Shown: positions 18,276 to 27,129, numbered from the stretch's first letter. The stretch: DNA of 64,000 nt from Alphaproteobacteria bacterium (GCA_016722515.1 JADKJE010000006.1:62001-126000), one strand, 5' to 3'. The notes: a model not told the origin generated them from the sequence alone. A program made the numbers and translations.

Positions 18276-19547
18276 CCCTTTGTTCAGAGCTACGATCTGC
18301 TTGCGGCGTTCCTCGGCATCACGCAGGATTTTCTGCTGCGCGGTGAGTGTTACGTCCTCATATTCTTTCAGATATTTCTTCTGAAGCTCAAGCAGCTGGT
18401 TGTTGCGCCGCTCGGCCGCAGCTTTTTCAGCGGCGGTGCGGGCGTTCTGTATTTCTTCATCCGCCTTCTTCTGTTCGGCGGCAAGTTCCTCATTAATCTT
18501 TTGCAGTTCGCGTTTTTTCTGCTCAAGCACTGGCGCACTGCCAAGCACGAACTGATCCACCTTCGTGCCAAAGCTATCCTTTAGGCTGCTGATTTCTTCT
18601 TCAAGTTCGCTTTTGCGCTGCTCGCGTGTTGGATTAATCGCTTCCTGCAAGCCGCGCACCGCTTTGGTGAGCAAGTTCAGGCTGACTTGAGCCGCGCCTG
18701 ATTCACTGATGGTTCTGCCAAACGATTCCAGCAAATCGTCCCATGCATCACCCAATGTGTCAGCAGCACCCGTTAATCCCTGTGCCTGTGCTTCTGCCAG
18801 CCCTTTGGTTTTGGATTCCAGATGCTCAAGGATGACTGCCTGGGCAGAAGCGACATCCCCCAGCTTAACGAAGTTGTCGATTGCTTCCTTCTGTGCGGGC
18901 GATAGGTCACTGAATTTCCGCGCCAGTCTGCCAAGCCCTTCTTCTGGGGCTTCCAGTGCCTTACCCAGCATATCAGCGGCAGACGGTAAATCCGTTCCCA
19001 GACGCACTGCCAGATCGGCTGATAGTTTCAGTGCGCGGGTAAAAGTTTCACCCGCTACATTCTGAAAAGATGTAAGAGAAGCTGCGGCTTGCTGTATCGC
19101 TTCCTTCTTGAATAAGGTGTTGCCTTCAACGGCTTCACCGAGCGCAGTAATTTCTTTCGCCGTAACGCCAGCAGAAAAATCAGTGGCATTGAGTGCGGCG
19201 TTTAGTTGGTTAAGTGCCTGTTCCGCTTCTTTGAACTCTCTAATGCCGCCCGCAACCGCCAAGCCCAGCGCACCAATCGCTGCCGCAGCCGCCAGCCCAA
19301 CAGGGCCAAGACGAGTAAGGCTTGCTCCCAGAGAACCCGTGCCGCCAGCAAGATTCTCCATGCCGTAGCGCACTTGCTCACCAACGACATTCACCGCTGC
19401 CAGTGATTTCGTGGCAGGCGCAGTGGCTTCCTTAATTTTGGCAAGCGCACGCTGTCCCGCTTCACCAGTGAGCGTTAATTCACGGCGTACCTTATCGCCG
19501 TCAACGACCGCTATCCTGATCGAAATGTTCTGAGTTGCTGTTGCCAT
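18273..19547 (-). CDS. Tape-measure protein, N-terminal part
   Basis: It starts at the ATG at 19547 (MATATQNISIRIAVVDGDKV). It contains a hydrophobic segment (LGPVGLAAAAAIGALGLAVA) typical of tape-measure proteins, a lambda-type tape-measure domain (residues 90-280), then a coiled coil (ELQKINEELAAEQKKADEEI). The frame stops after QIVALNKG at 18273. The restored product with the downstream part would be about 730 aa, a normal length. It determines tail length. The start lies inside the preceding chaperone-like frame (overlap about 46 bp). Confidence 0.85.
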   Translation of the reverse strand: MATATQNISIRIAVVDGDKVRRELTLTGEAGQRALAKIKEATAPATKSLAAVNVVGEQVRYGMENLAGGTGSLGASLTRLGPVGLAAAAAIGALGLAVAGGIREFKEAEQALNQLNAALNATDFSAGVTAKEITALGEAVEGNTLFKKEAIQQAAASLTSFQNVAGETFTRALKLSADLAVRLGTDLPSAADMLGKALEAPEEGLGRLARKFSDLSPAQKEAIDNFVKLGDVASAQAVILEHLESKTKGLAEAQAQGLTGAADTLGDAWDDLLESFGRTISESGAAQVSLNLLTKAVRGLQEAINPTREQRKSELEEEISSLKDSFGTKVDQFVLGSAPVLEQKKRELQKINEELAAEQKKADEEIQNARTAAEKAAAERRNNQLLELQKKYLKEYEDVTLTAQQKILRDAEERRKQIVALNKG

Positions 19548-19968
19548 GGTTACGGATTGCCTCTCGTAACCCTGCCTCGGCATAGTCGAGCAGAAGCAAG
19601 AGTGCTCGCGGCTCGTAGCCAAGCACCTGGGTCACGCTTAAAATGGTTGGAATGTCGAACCCTGCGATTTTGCCGCTGGGATAAAGTTTCAGTTGCCCAC
19701 TGCACCGCAGGATGATTTCCCACGTTTCAAACCCTTCATGGGTGGTGGGTTCATGCTGGATGTAGGGGCAGAGTTCGCCCGTTAGCTGGCTTTTTTCACC
19801 TTTACTGCACGGGAGTTCTTCGTCATGGCATCCTTTGCAATATCCAGACCCGCCGCCGAAGTGCCAGCTGCTGCGAGCCCTGATGCGTTTCCCTCGGCTT
19901 CCAATAGCGAAAGGGACGCTGTGTATTGTTTCCAGAACTCCTGCGCCACAAACCAGATGTCCATCAGA
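19501..19968 (-). CDS. Cryptic tail-chaperone-like frame without a standard start (probable -1 frameshift product)
   Basis: A frame open from 19968 to a TGA at 19501-19503 but lacking any ATG, GTG or TTG before its last third. It reads like a real protein: GYCKGCHDEELPCSKGEKSQ, then LCPYIQHEPTTHEGFETWEI and a helical end (ALLLLLDYAEAGLREAIRNH). It overlaps the upstream tail-assembly gene in the -1 frame and the tape-measure start. The upstream gene ends GTG AAA AAA GCC AGC TAA, and slippage back by one base in that A6 run would enter this frame. That is the arrangement of tail chaperones (lambda G/GT) just before the tape measure. A rare start codon (ATT, CTG) is the alternative. The coordinates give the full open frame, not a known start. 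Confidence 0.6.
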   Translation of the reverse strand, partial: SDGHLVCGAGVLETIHSVPFAIGSRGKRIRARSSWHFGGGSGYCKGCHDEELPCSKGEKSQLTGELCPYIQHEPTTHEGFETWEIILRCSGQLKLYPSGKIAGFDIPTILSVTQVLGYEPRALLLLLDYAEAGLREAIRNHGNSNSEHFDQDSGR

Positions 19969-20303
19969 TCATTTACGGTCTGATGATTTACTGGAGACAC
20001 TGTATCGCCAACACTCCCAAGCACGCCTTGCCATTCAATGACTGCGCCACACGCAAGGGCTTTAATCAGCATGGATTCCGAAAGCCCGAGGCGGGTGAGT
20101 TCGTCATCCACATCAGGCAGATCACTGACATCTGCGCCAACATCGAAGCGGGATTTACGTTCCTGCCGCCAGTCGGTGATCTGCTTGATCACGGATGACT
20201 GCGCCGCGCTCATTATTGCGGTGGAAAGCGGGCGCACCTTGACCTTCACCCCTGCGGGTAAATCCAGCCAGTACGGTTCTTTTTTGAGATTTAATCTGAG
20301 CAT
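19782..20303 (-). CDS. Tail assembly chaperone-like protein
   Basis: A 173-aa protein located between the tail tube and the tape measure, where tail-assembly chaperones sit. The N-terminus is LNLKKEPYWLDLPAGVKVKV, followed by helices (STAIMSAAQSSVIKQITDWR) and a middle part DIWFVAQEFWKQYTASLSLL. I do not see a strong named family, so the role is from position and architecture. Its end contains an A6 run just before the stop, in which a -1 shift would extend the protein into the Cys-containing frame described separately. Confidence 0.7.
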   Translation of the reverse strand: MLRLNLKKEPYWLDLPAGVKVKVRPLSTAIMSAAQSSVIKQITDWRQERKSRFDVGADVSDLPDVDDELTRLGLSESMLIKALACGAVIEWQGVLGSVGDTVSPVNHQTVNDLMDIWFVAQEFWKQYTASLSLLEAEGNASGLAAAGTSAAGLDIAKDAMTKNSRAVKVKKAS

Positions 20304-20312
20304 AACTTCTCC

Positions 20313-21587
20313 TTATGGGTAAGTGGTGATGTCGTTTTTCAGAACGACAGTGACGGATTTTGTGAGAGAGTCGTCGAACACGCCTTGCCAGTTGAAGCTG
20401 GCTTGCACGCCGCCTGGTCCCGACACAGGAATGCGCGGTCGCGGCAAATACACTTCGTGGAATGTCCAGGTGAGCGAGAAGTTATTTCCGTCCAGCCCAG
20501 CCAGCTTGTAGGCAAGCTCCAGTTCAATCGCGGTGTTATTGATTGCATCATCCACCAGCGTGGTATCGGCAAAGCGCACATCAATGCTGCCATTGACGGA
20601 GATCGTTGTAGGATCAACGCCTTCGATCAGTGCGTCATTACGAATGGTAGGCACGGCTTGCATACCGTTGGAGTAAGTAAATTGCGCTCCTGTGATATTG
20701 GCAAGCGCAGTGCCATTGCGTTTGATTGAGCCGTTAAACTGGCTGAATGGCTTGTACACTCGGCTTGTCGGTGTGCCGCCTTGCGTGGATGCAAAGCGTG
20801 TTTCGCCCTGGGCAATGATATTCAGCGTGGCATTAGCAGAGCCAGACCGCTGAAAATTCATCGCCATGCTATTGAGCATGCATCCCGTATGCACAAAATA
20901 GGCTGGCACATTGGCATGGCCGATTTCCGCCGCAAAGGACGGAAGGCTGGCTGCGCCACTGATAAAGGTGTGGGTATAACCACCGCCTGAGAGCGTTGCG
21001 CCGCTTGCCACGCCGTTGGCATTGCCAGAAGCCAGTGTGAAGCTGTTACCGCCGCCGCCAACTGCGTCATGCACGATATTCAGTTTCGTGCCACCGCCGT
21101 TAGAATAAGTGGCAGGCGTAATGCTGGCATTCACCGAAGCATTAAGGTCGGTTGCCAACTGCGTAAGCGTAGCAGCCAAACTGCCGCCAATATTGGTTTG
21201 TGTTCCCGTCGCACCGCTGGCAACGAACGTCCACACTATACCGTTAATGGTGATGGTATGTCCTGCACTGGGGTTGACGGTGAAGGTGATGTCACCCGTC
21301 GCAGCAACGCCAGCAGATACAGGGTTGCCAAGCAGAAGCTGTAACCAGCGACCAAAGTCGCGGCCTTCCACGGGGATGACCAGATTGCCTTCATCGTTGA
21401 TCACATCGCGGAAAGGTGCGCGTGGTTCGCGTCCTTGCCCCAGCAGATCGGATGAAATCAGATTTTGTTCTGCGCTTAAATCCGAGGATACAAACGCGAA
21501 TTTTTCCCAGTTACCAGCGGGCTTAAGCCCATAGGTTACTTCTTTCAAGGCAAGCAGAGTTGCTGCCGAGCCATAAGATCGAGCCAT
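20313..21587 (-). CDS. Major tail tube protein
   Basis: A 424-aa protein, MARSYGSAATLLALKEVTYG at the start, then the tail-tube pattern AEQNLISSDLLGQGREPRAP. A long inserted Ala/Gly/Thr-rich beta domain (ITFTVNPSAGHTITINGIVW through GYTHTFISG) breaks the core, like the Ig-type decorations on many tube proteins. The C-terminal core resumes with FNGSIKRNGTALANITGAQF and IPVSGPGGVQASFNWQGVFD. It forms the tail tube polymer. It is followed by the tail chaperone and the tape measure. Confidence 0.85.
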   Translation of the reverse strand: MARSYGSAATLLALKEVTYGLKPAGNWEKFAFVSSDLSAEQNLISSDLLGQGREPRAPFRDVINDEGNLVIPVEGRDFGRWLQLLLGNPVSAGVAATGDITFTVNPSAGHTITINGIVWTFVASGATGTQTNIGGSLAATLTQLATDLNASVNASITPATYSNGGGTKLNIVHDAVGGGGNSFTLASGNANGVASGATLSGGGYTHTFISGAASLPSFAAEIGHANVPAYFVHTGCMLNSMAMNFQRSGSANATLNIIAQGETRFASTQGGTPTSRVYKPFSQFNGSIKRNGTALANITGAQFTYSNGMQAVPTIRNDALIEGVDPTTISVNGSIDVRFADTTLVDDAINNTAIELELAYKLAGLDGNNFSLTWTFHEVYLPRPRIPVSGPGGVQASFNWQGVFDDSLTKSVTVVLKNDITTYP

Positions 21588-21610
21588 AAATATTACTCCT
21601 GTTAGGTTGA

Positions 21611-22048
21611 TTAATTGAGCGGGTCAGTCGTGAAGAAGCGCACCATGATCAGCACCGTGGCGGTGCGGATGCTGGCTGCTCCCTCAATGGATTCTTCCTG
21701 AAAATCGGGTGATCGCGCCTCGATCCACTCCGCCAGCCCGTCGAGCGTGCGATTGGCATTGATAACACCGCCGATACTGACGAGCAGAGCATCCAGTGTG
21801 CTGTCCCTGATCGCGGGATCGGGGTTTTGCACCATGATTTCTGCCGTTACCAGATGCTCATAAATATAGGTGAGCGGTGAGAGCAGCACTTCAGGTTCTT
21901 CGCCACCACCATCGCGCAGGATGATAATGCCACCCGATGTGATCTTCTGCGGTTTATCCAGATTGCGGTAAACCTTGACGGTTGCGCTTTCCAGAGCGTT
22001 CATTTTGGTATTCAGGCGATCTAATATCTGTTCACGTTTGCTGGTCAT
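21611..22048 (-). CDS. Tail terminator-like protein
   Basis: A 145-aa protein with an N-terminal helix (MTSKREQILDRLNTKMNALE), a beta sheet (GGIIILRDGGGEEPEVLLSP), LTYIYEHLVTAEIMVQNPDP and a C-terminal TATVLIMVRFFTTDPLN. This is the alpha-beta fold pattern of gpU-like tail terminators, which cap the tube and join it to the head. Its position, just upstream of the tail-tube gene and after the DUF6441 gene (16-bp overlap), agrees. Confidence 0.75.
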   Translation of the reverse strand: MTSKREQILDRLNTKMNALESATVKVYRNLDKPQKITSGGIIILRDGGGEEPEVLLSPLTYIYEHLVTAEIMVQNPDPAIRDSTLDALLVSIGGVINANRTLDGLAEWIEARSPDFQEESIEGAASIRTATVLIMVRFFTTDPLN

Positions 22049-22697
22049 TTCCTTTATCCTGCGGCCAATGTTTCAAAATGGTTTGTGGCAACTGAGGTTC
22101 CCACCGATTGACCACAGCCTTGTAATCAAGCCGTTTTCTGAGCTTCACCTGTGGGACGAGGAAGAACATCACCACTGTGGCCAGCCCTCGACCTGTTTTC
22201 AGTGCGGATTCACTGGCTTTGCGGAAGCCGCCGCGCTTGCCCGTGCCAGCCCGCAATCCGTCAACCACCAGCAGTGATATTTTCCCAGGGCGATAGACAA
22301 ATCGCAGCCGCCCCAATGAATGTTCAGGAAAGTTCGACGGGGTGATGCGTTTTCCACCGACACCACGCTTCGGAGCGGCTTCGGTGGGGATTGCCAGAAA
22401 GAAACCGTCTTTGCTTTTAATCAGCGTGCCTTCATCAAAGGCGCGGATTAGCTTCGGTGCTTTGGAAAACACCCAGCCAGCAGCATCAATCGATTTCTTA
22501 CCCTTGGGATAGAGCTTGGCTTGCCAGCTTTTCGCCAGCTTACTACCAAGCCCAGCACCCGCGACTTGTCCGCGCAGATCATTTTTAATGCGATCCGTGA
22601 TCTCCGCTACGCCAGCAGTAACAGCGGTTTCCGCCGCAATCTTCTGCTGCTCCATGAATTTATGGAGATCTCCCTTAATCGCTGCTTCAAGACGCAT
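22032..22697 (-). CDS. DUF6441 phage protein (tail completion / neck)
   Basis: About 221 aa from the ATG at 22697 (MRLEAAIKGDLHKFMEQQKI); a longer upstream extension has no homology character and overlaps the previous gene out of frame. The middle (LAKSWQAKLYPKGKKSIDAA) and the segment GWVFSKAPKLIRAFDEGTLI followed by FFLAIPTEAAPKRG match what I recall for DUF6441, a small protein between head-tail joining and tail terminator genes, comparable in place to HK97 gp10 or lambda Z. Function in head-tail completion is inferred. Confidence 0.75.
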   Translation of the reverse strand: MRLEAAIKGDLHKFMEQQKIAAETAVTAGVAEITDRIKNDLRGQVAGAGLGSKLAKSWQAKLYPKGKKSIDAAGWVFSKAPKLIRAFDEGTLIKSKDGFFLAIPTEAAPKRGVGGKRITPSNFPEHSLGRLRFVYRPGKISLLVVDGLRAGTGKRGGFRKASESALKTGRGLATVVMFFLVPQVKLRKRLDYKAVVNRWEPQLPQTILKHWPQDKGNDQQT

Positions 22698-22998
22698 AGC
22701 AATCCACCTGCCATAACAGCCGCTCACTATCGCGCCGAGGTTCGCCCTGCGCGGTGTAAGCAATCGTATCAATGATAAACTGGTCGCCCTGGCATATTGC
22801 GGGACAGTCAGTGACCTGCACCTCAAGCACCAGGCTTGGGGTTTCAATCACCGACTGTCCGACATTTTGATACACATCAGGCGCACGGGTAATCACACGC
22901 ACTGGCTTTGATACACCCACCTGCGGAATGAAAGTGGCATCAACCGCAAGATTTCTATCGTTGAACAGTGCTTGTATCGCTGTGTTAAAAACGCTCAT
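22687..22998 (-). CDS. Head-tail joining protein
   Basis: A 103-aa beta-rich protein: VFNTAIQALFNDRNLAVDAT, then VSKPVRVITRAPDVYQNVGQ and LVLEVQVTDCPAICQGDQFI, ending RRDSERLLWQVDCYAS. This layout is typical of the lambda FII-like / GTA neck proteins that act as stopper between head and tail. It overlaps the next gene by 11 bp and abuts the decoration gene (the stop and start share position 22998). Confidence 0.75.
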   Translation of the reverse strand: MSVFNTAIQALFNDRNLAVDATFIPQVGVSKPVRVITRAPDVYQNVGQSVIETPSLVLEVQVTDCPAICQGDQFIIDTIAYTAQGEPRRDSERLLWQVDCYAS

Positions 22999-23333
22999 TA
23001 GCTGATGAACGCTGAGTTAAGGCGCACATTACCCACCGTGTCGCCAGAAAGAGCAGCGGCTTGCGCCACGCCGATCAGTTTGTTGGTGGCAACCGTGGTG
23101 GTGCAGTTACGTGCGGCGTTATCCCAGTAGATCAGCGCACCGACTGTCCATGCCGCACCTGTTGCTTTGGTCAGCGTGAACACACCGTCAGTGACTGCTT
23201 CTACTTCGGTGCTGATAGCAGCATCACCCGATGCCACACCGAAAATTGAACCAACCAGCAAGCCTTGACCAGAAGTCAGGGCATACGGGGCGATAAGGGT
23301 AAGGGTTTTACCCTCCATAACGAAAGTCTTCAT
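22998..23333 (-). CDS. DUF2190 capsid decoration protein
   Basis: A 111-aa protein, MKTFVMEGKTLTLIAPYALT followed by SGQGLLVGSIFGVASGDAAI and WDNAARNCTTTVATNKLIGV, which is the DUF2190 pattern. These proteins decorate capsids (compare lambda D or the RcGTA spike family). It comes after the capsid gene and an intrinsic terminator, so it probably has its own promoter or depends on readthrough. Confidence 0.88.
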   Translation of the reverse strand: MKTFVMEGKTLTLIAPYALTSGQGLLVGSIFGVASGDAAISTEVEAVTDGVFTLTKATGAAWTVGALIYWDNAARNCTTTVATNKLIGVAQAAALSGDTVGNVRLNSAFIS

Positions 23334-23356
23334 AGGATTCTCCTTTGAGTTAGATA

Positions 23357-23381
23357 CAAAAAAAGCGGCTCAAAGCCGCTC
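23357..23381 (-). terminator. Intrinsic terminator after the capsid gene
   Basis: On the - strand the hairpin AGCGGCT / AGCCGCT with a 3-nt loop is followed by seven T. It separates the protease-capsid gene from the decoration gene and probably lowers expression of the tail genes relative to capsid. Confidence 0.8.
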
Positions 23382-23405
23382 GTGGTTAGGTAGTCAGGGG
23401 TAGGA

Positions 23406-25430
23406 TTATGCGCCTGGGTTTTTCCAGAAACCGCGCCAGTCAATTGCCTTAGCAGCAAAGTCCAGACGCGCTTTCAGTTCAACGCCATCCACATCGAAGC
23501 CAACACGGCTTTCGAGGTAAACGCCTTCCTGTCCTTCGAGATACGCATACTCAATGGTATCGATCTGGGCAGGATCAGCGGCGAGATACCAGGAAATCGC
23601 CGAAGCAGCATCAAGGCGAGGCTCCGCAATAACCTGCAGCTTGTTGGCAAACGGATTATAATCGGTGTTCTTGGTGTAGACGATGTTCGTCTGGGTCACG
23701 AATTGCTCGGCCACCGTTTCAATGGCAGCAGGCACTATCAGATACTTGGCCATGACGTTGATAAAGCGTCCGTTCAAGCCTTTCTGTTTACGCATGCCCG
23801 CACGCGCATCTCCAAGTGTTGCCACGCTGATGACTGCGCCAGCACCCGCAAGGTTGCCATGGGTGGCATGGAACAGTGCCACACCATCACCCATGTTCGG
23901 GTTGCTGGTAATAATGCCCCACACCGTATCGCTTTCGAGGTCGGCAGCAGCGCGGCCGAACATCTCTGGCAAACGGGTGAATGCACCCAGATCATCATTG
24001 ATGATGGTTTGGCGCGTAACAGCCACGACCTTGCCGTAGGTGGCAAGCGCGTATTGTTCACGAGCCTCACTGACAGTGCCACGCTTGAACTCACCAGACT
24101 CATTTACCTTCTCGAGCGTAGGTGCATCACCCAACTGTGTGCGGGCGATGGTTTTGAAATCTGGATTCGTAGTTTGACGTGAAAAGCCTTTGAAGGTCTG
24201 GGGAGCAGCTTCGTAAGCGGCACGCAGCGTTTTATTGGCTACGTTTGCCAGAATCAAAGGGAAATCACTGGTGGAATGAAACCCACCGCGCATTTCCAGT
24301 CCCAGCATGCTACCAGCCACTTCCGACTTGGAAAGACCGCGAGAGCGAATGCCCCTGCGTTCCAGCAAGTCACGCCCCATTTCCATGAGGGTCATGCCAC
24401 GATACTCGCGTGCACCATCATCCAGCTTGTAGGTTTTTGGATCATGGCGGTGAAGCAATGCATTTTCCACCATGGCACGCGCTGAGTCCATCTCGTCACG
24501 CACGATGGAAATCTGCGGGCGGATTTCTCCGTTTTCGCCACTTTTGCGTGCCAATTCATCCAGCACCAATTTACGGGCTTGAGGAATGGCAGTGCCGTCA
24601 CTTACCAATTTATGGGCAAATGTGTCGGGCAGCATGGCAGAGCGGGTGATCTTGGTGATCTCCGCTGCACGCTGGCGTTCAAGGCGAGCACCTTCCGCAC
24701 GCGCTTCTTCAGTCGATGCGGGTGTAGCAGGTTGCGGGTCTGCTGCTGGGGGATTCGCAGCAGGAGGGGTTTCCGTTTGCGGGGTTGCAGGAGTATCCTG
24801 CTCCTGCGGTTTGTTGTCGATATCGGTCATAAGTCTTAACTCCTTAAAAGGTTGAGGATTGATAATCTCACACGGAAATGTATGAGGGTTGGAACGAATG
24901 CCAGCACCAGCATCCGCACCGATGGGAACAAGTGATATTTCGTAAGGCTCCCAGTCGACGGCACGGTAAAGCGGTACTGTGCCTTCACTGCGTATGACCT
25001 CGTATCGGTGGACACGATAGCCAACGCTGACATTCCGGATGATGCCATCCCGAATTTTTCGAATAACGGATTCATTCTCCGCGCCGCCGTCGATTTTCAG
25101 GCTGGCATAGCCAAGCCCGTTTTCGATGCGTGCGCTGCCGCCCATCACCACACCCTTGATATTTTCAAGGGTAAAATCCGAGTGGGTATCAAGGACGGGG
25201 GCTGCTCCTGAGTTCAATCTTCCGAGCCGTAGAGCGGTGGGACTCACCACCAGTTCCTCGTCGTAGGATTCATCCGCCATGAAATTGTAACGGCGAACGA
25301 TTGCACCAGTCGTGAAGATCACGTTGAATACGCGATCCTCCGTTTCCGCCTGTTGTTCTTCAAAACTTGCCAACCGTGTTTGTAGCGGCAGGTCTTTACG
25401 CTCAATCTTTGGAATTTTTGCTGCTGTCAT
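23406..25430 (-). CDS. Prohead protease - major capsid protein fusion
   Basis: A single polypeptide of about 674 aa from the ATG at 25430 (MTAAKIPKIERKDLPLQTRL). Residues 1-190 form an S78/HK97-type prohead protease (LRLGRLNSGAAPVLDTHSDF with a candidate His, and SVGYRVHRYEVIRSEG). A Pro/Ala-rich linker with PQTETPPAANPPAADPQP spans about 200-245, and a coiled scaffold-like segment follows. The C-terminal part from about residue 330 is the major capsid protein (SRQTTNPDFKTIARTQLGDA to DYNPFANKLQVIAEPRLDAA). Fusion of protease, scaffold and capsid is known in some phages and implies self-cleavage during maturation. It overlaps the portal gene by 29 bp. Confidence 0.88.
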   Translation of the reverse strand: MTAAKIPKIERKDLPLQTRLASFEEQQAETEDRVFNVIFTTGAIVRRYNFMADESYDEELVVSPTALRLGRLNSGAAPVLDTHSDFTLENIKGVVMGGSARIENGLGYASLKIDGGAENESVIRKIRDGIIRNVSVGYRVHRYEVIRSEGTVPLYRAVDWEPYEISLVPIGADAGAGIRSNPHTFPCEIINPQPFKELRLMTDIDNKPQEQDTPATPQTETPPAANPPAADPQPATPASTEEARAEGARLERQRAAEITKITRSAMLPDTFAHKLVSDGTAIPQARKLVLDELARKSGENGEIRPQISIVRDEMDSARAMVENALLHRHDPKTYKLDDGAREYRGMTLMEMGRDLLERRGIRSRGLSKSEVAGSMLGLEMRGGFHSTSDFPLILANVANKTLRAAYEAAPQTFKGFSRQTTNPDFKTIARTQLGDAPTLEKVNESGEFKRGTVSEAREQYALATYGKVVAVTRQTIINDDLGAFTRLPEMFGRAAADLESDTVWGIITSNPNMGDGVALFHATHGNLAGAGAVISVATLGDARAGMRKQKGLNGRFINVMAKYLIVPAAIETVAEQFVTQTNIVYTKNTDYNPFANKLQVIAEPRLDAASAISWYLAADPAQIDTIEYAYLEGQEGVYLESRVGFDVDGVELKARLDFAAKAIDWRGFWKNPGA

Positions 25431-26922
25431 TGGTTTGTACTCCTGAATTTTCTGTTTGCACCATCCCGCTCTTGGCTGTGTTGCGTGGGTCGGAATCAAG
25501 GATCACGCCCAGATCATCGAGTTGCTTGTTGGTTGCGGCGATTTCTTGAAGCTGCTTGTCTGGGTCAAAGCCCTGACGCGCGATGGCTTCTTTCTGCGTC
25601 AATGTGCCGTTGCGTATCATCAAGGTGTCGGCTTGCGCGTCTTTAATCGGATCGATCATCTCGAATTTGGGCGGTGTCCAGCTAACGGCATAGTCAGCTT
25701 TACTGATCACGCCTGCCACCAGCGCACGGTCAATGAACCGCCGCCACACAGGAGCGCATAATTTAGGAATCAGCACCTGCCAGCGGATCATTTCTACGGT
25801 GCGGCGGAATTCTAGCAATCCTGCGCGGAGGCTGCTGTAATTGACCTGCGACAAGTCGCCTGTCAGCTGCTCATATGTAATGCCAAGCCCTGCGGCGATA
25901 GCGTGAAGCTGCACGCGCTCGTAGGATTCATAGTTCCCGTCGCTGCTGGGATTGCCAAAGCGGACATCCTCACCAGGTTGGAGATATTCAATCATGCCAG
26001 GGCGGAACTCCTCAATTTTCTGAGGTTCACCGCCAGCGGTATTACCTTTGCGTGCTACGTTGCCAACAATAGGGCCGTCCGCGCCGTTGTTTTGAACAAC
26101 GAAGGCGGCAAAGCAGGCTTCAATCTTTTTGCGCCATAATTCTGCATCATCGTACCCGTCGAGATCACGCAATCGCACCATGGAAGGAGCGAAGGCAGTC
26201 ACACCGCGATATTGACCAGGACGCAGCTTGCGGAAGATGTGTAAAATCTGATCCGCTGGCACACGCACGCTTTGAAAACTGGTTTTGCCAACAATGCTTT
26301 CGCCTGGGTGCTGCGGCCACATCCAGTAGGCAACACGGCGGTTCTGGCTGTCAAACTCAATGCCTTGGCGAATGACGTTACCGTTTTCGCCCGTAGTGGT
26401 TTTTGCCGTATCGAGGAAATCTGCTTCCAACACCTGCAACTGCATAGGCACGCGCATGGTTTTGCTAAAACCGATGTCACGAAAGCGGATAAAGCACTCG
26501 CCGCTTTCAAACATGGCACGCGCAGCAAGAGACTGAATGCCCTCAAAGTCGAGGTCGCCGTCAGCATCGCAGAACTGACACCAATCGCGCCATGCATCCA
26601 TGATCTGCTTATTCAGCCGATCCGAATCTGTGGTTGCCTGTGCGGTAATACCTGTGCCGATGGCATTGCCAACGAACACCTCAATGGCTTTATTGCCGTA
26701 GCAATTATTCCGCACCAGATCGCGTGATCGCTCGCGCAGGCGATTGCCCGCGCCACCGATTTCCGCATTGGCGGATGTGCCGCTGGTGACCCAGTCATCA
26801 ATCCGTCTGCCAGTTTTTGCGCCCTCATAGCCACGCGCGAGAACGTCTATGGCAATACGGGCTTGCTTACGCTTGAAGGCGGATTGAGGCGAAAACACCC
26901 CTATGATGTCATCTAACCACAT
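25402..26922 (-). CDS. Portal protein, lambda family
   Basis: A 506-aa portal of the lambda GpB type. It shows ARGYEGAKTGRRIDDWVTSG near the N-terminus, LRERSRDLVRNNCYGNKAIE, and the core VPADQILHIFRKLRPGQYRG. The later segment AAGLGITYEQLTGDLSQVNY SS is the most conserved part of lambda-type portals. It forms the dodecameric DNA gate at one capsid vertex. It follows the gpW-like gene and precedes the protease-capsid fusion, the lambda order. Confidence 0.93.
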   Translation of the reverse strand: MWLDDIIGVFSPQSAFKRKQARIAIDVLARGYEGAKTGRRIDDWVTSGTSANAEIGGAGNRLRERSRDLVRNNCYGNKAIEVFVGNAIGTGITAQATTDSDRLNKQIMDAWRDWCQFCDADGDLDFEGIQSLAARAMFESGECFIRFRDIGFSKTMRVPMQLQVLEADFLDTAKTTTGENGNVIRQGIEFDSQNRRVAYWMWPQHPGESIVGKTSFQSVRVPADQILHIFRKLRPGQYRGVTAFAPSMVRLRDLDGYDDAELWRKKIEACFAAFVVQNNGADGPIVGNVARKGNTAGGEPQKIEEFRPGMIEYLQPGEDVRFGNPSSDGNYESYERVQLHAIAAGLGITYEQLTGDLSQVNYSSLRAGLLEFRRTVEMIRWQVLIPKLCAPVWRRFIDRALVAGVISKADYAVSWTPPKFEMIDPIKDAQADTLMIRNGTLTQKEAIARQGFDPDKQLQEIAATNKQLDDLGVILDSDPRNTAKSGMVQTENSGVQTNDSSKNSKD

Positions 26923-26923
26923 A

Positions 26924-27127
26924 TCAATCCTTCACAAATGATGCGAAGCTGGCGCGGCTTGGCTTTGATTGCGCGTCAGCATTCAGTTGATTGCGGATGA
27001 CATCACGCAGCTTGATCATCTCGTCGAGCGAGTGGTAGCGCACGGACTTGTCGCCTGTGCGTACCTCAAGCGTGCCAGAGGCGATTGCCGCTTCCAGCGC
27101 GTCCAGTTGTGTTTGTGTGAATGCCAT
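26924..27127 (-). CDS. gpW-like head-tail joining protein
   Basis: A 67-aa protein from the ATG at 27127: MAFTQTQLDALEAAIASGTL followed by VRTGDKSVRYHSLDEMIKLR. This is the short helix - beta hairpin - helix of the lambda gpW family, placed between the large terminase and the portal as in lambda. It connects the portal to the neck. Confidence 0.88.
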   Translation of the reverse strand: MAFTQTQLDALEAAIASGTLEVRTGDKSVRYHSLDEMIKLRDVIRNQLNADAQSKPSRASFASFVKD

Positions 27128-27129
27128 AT

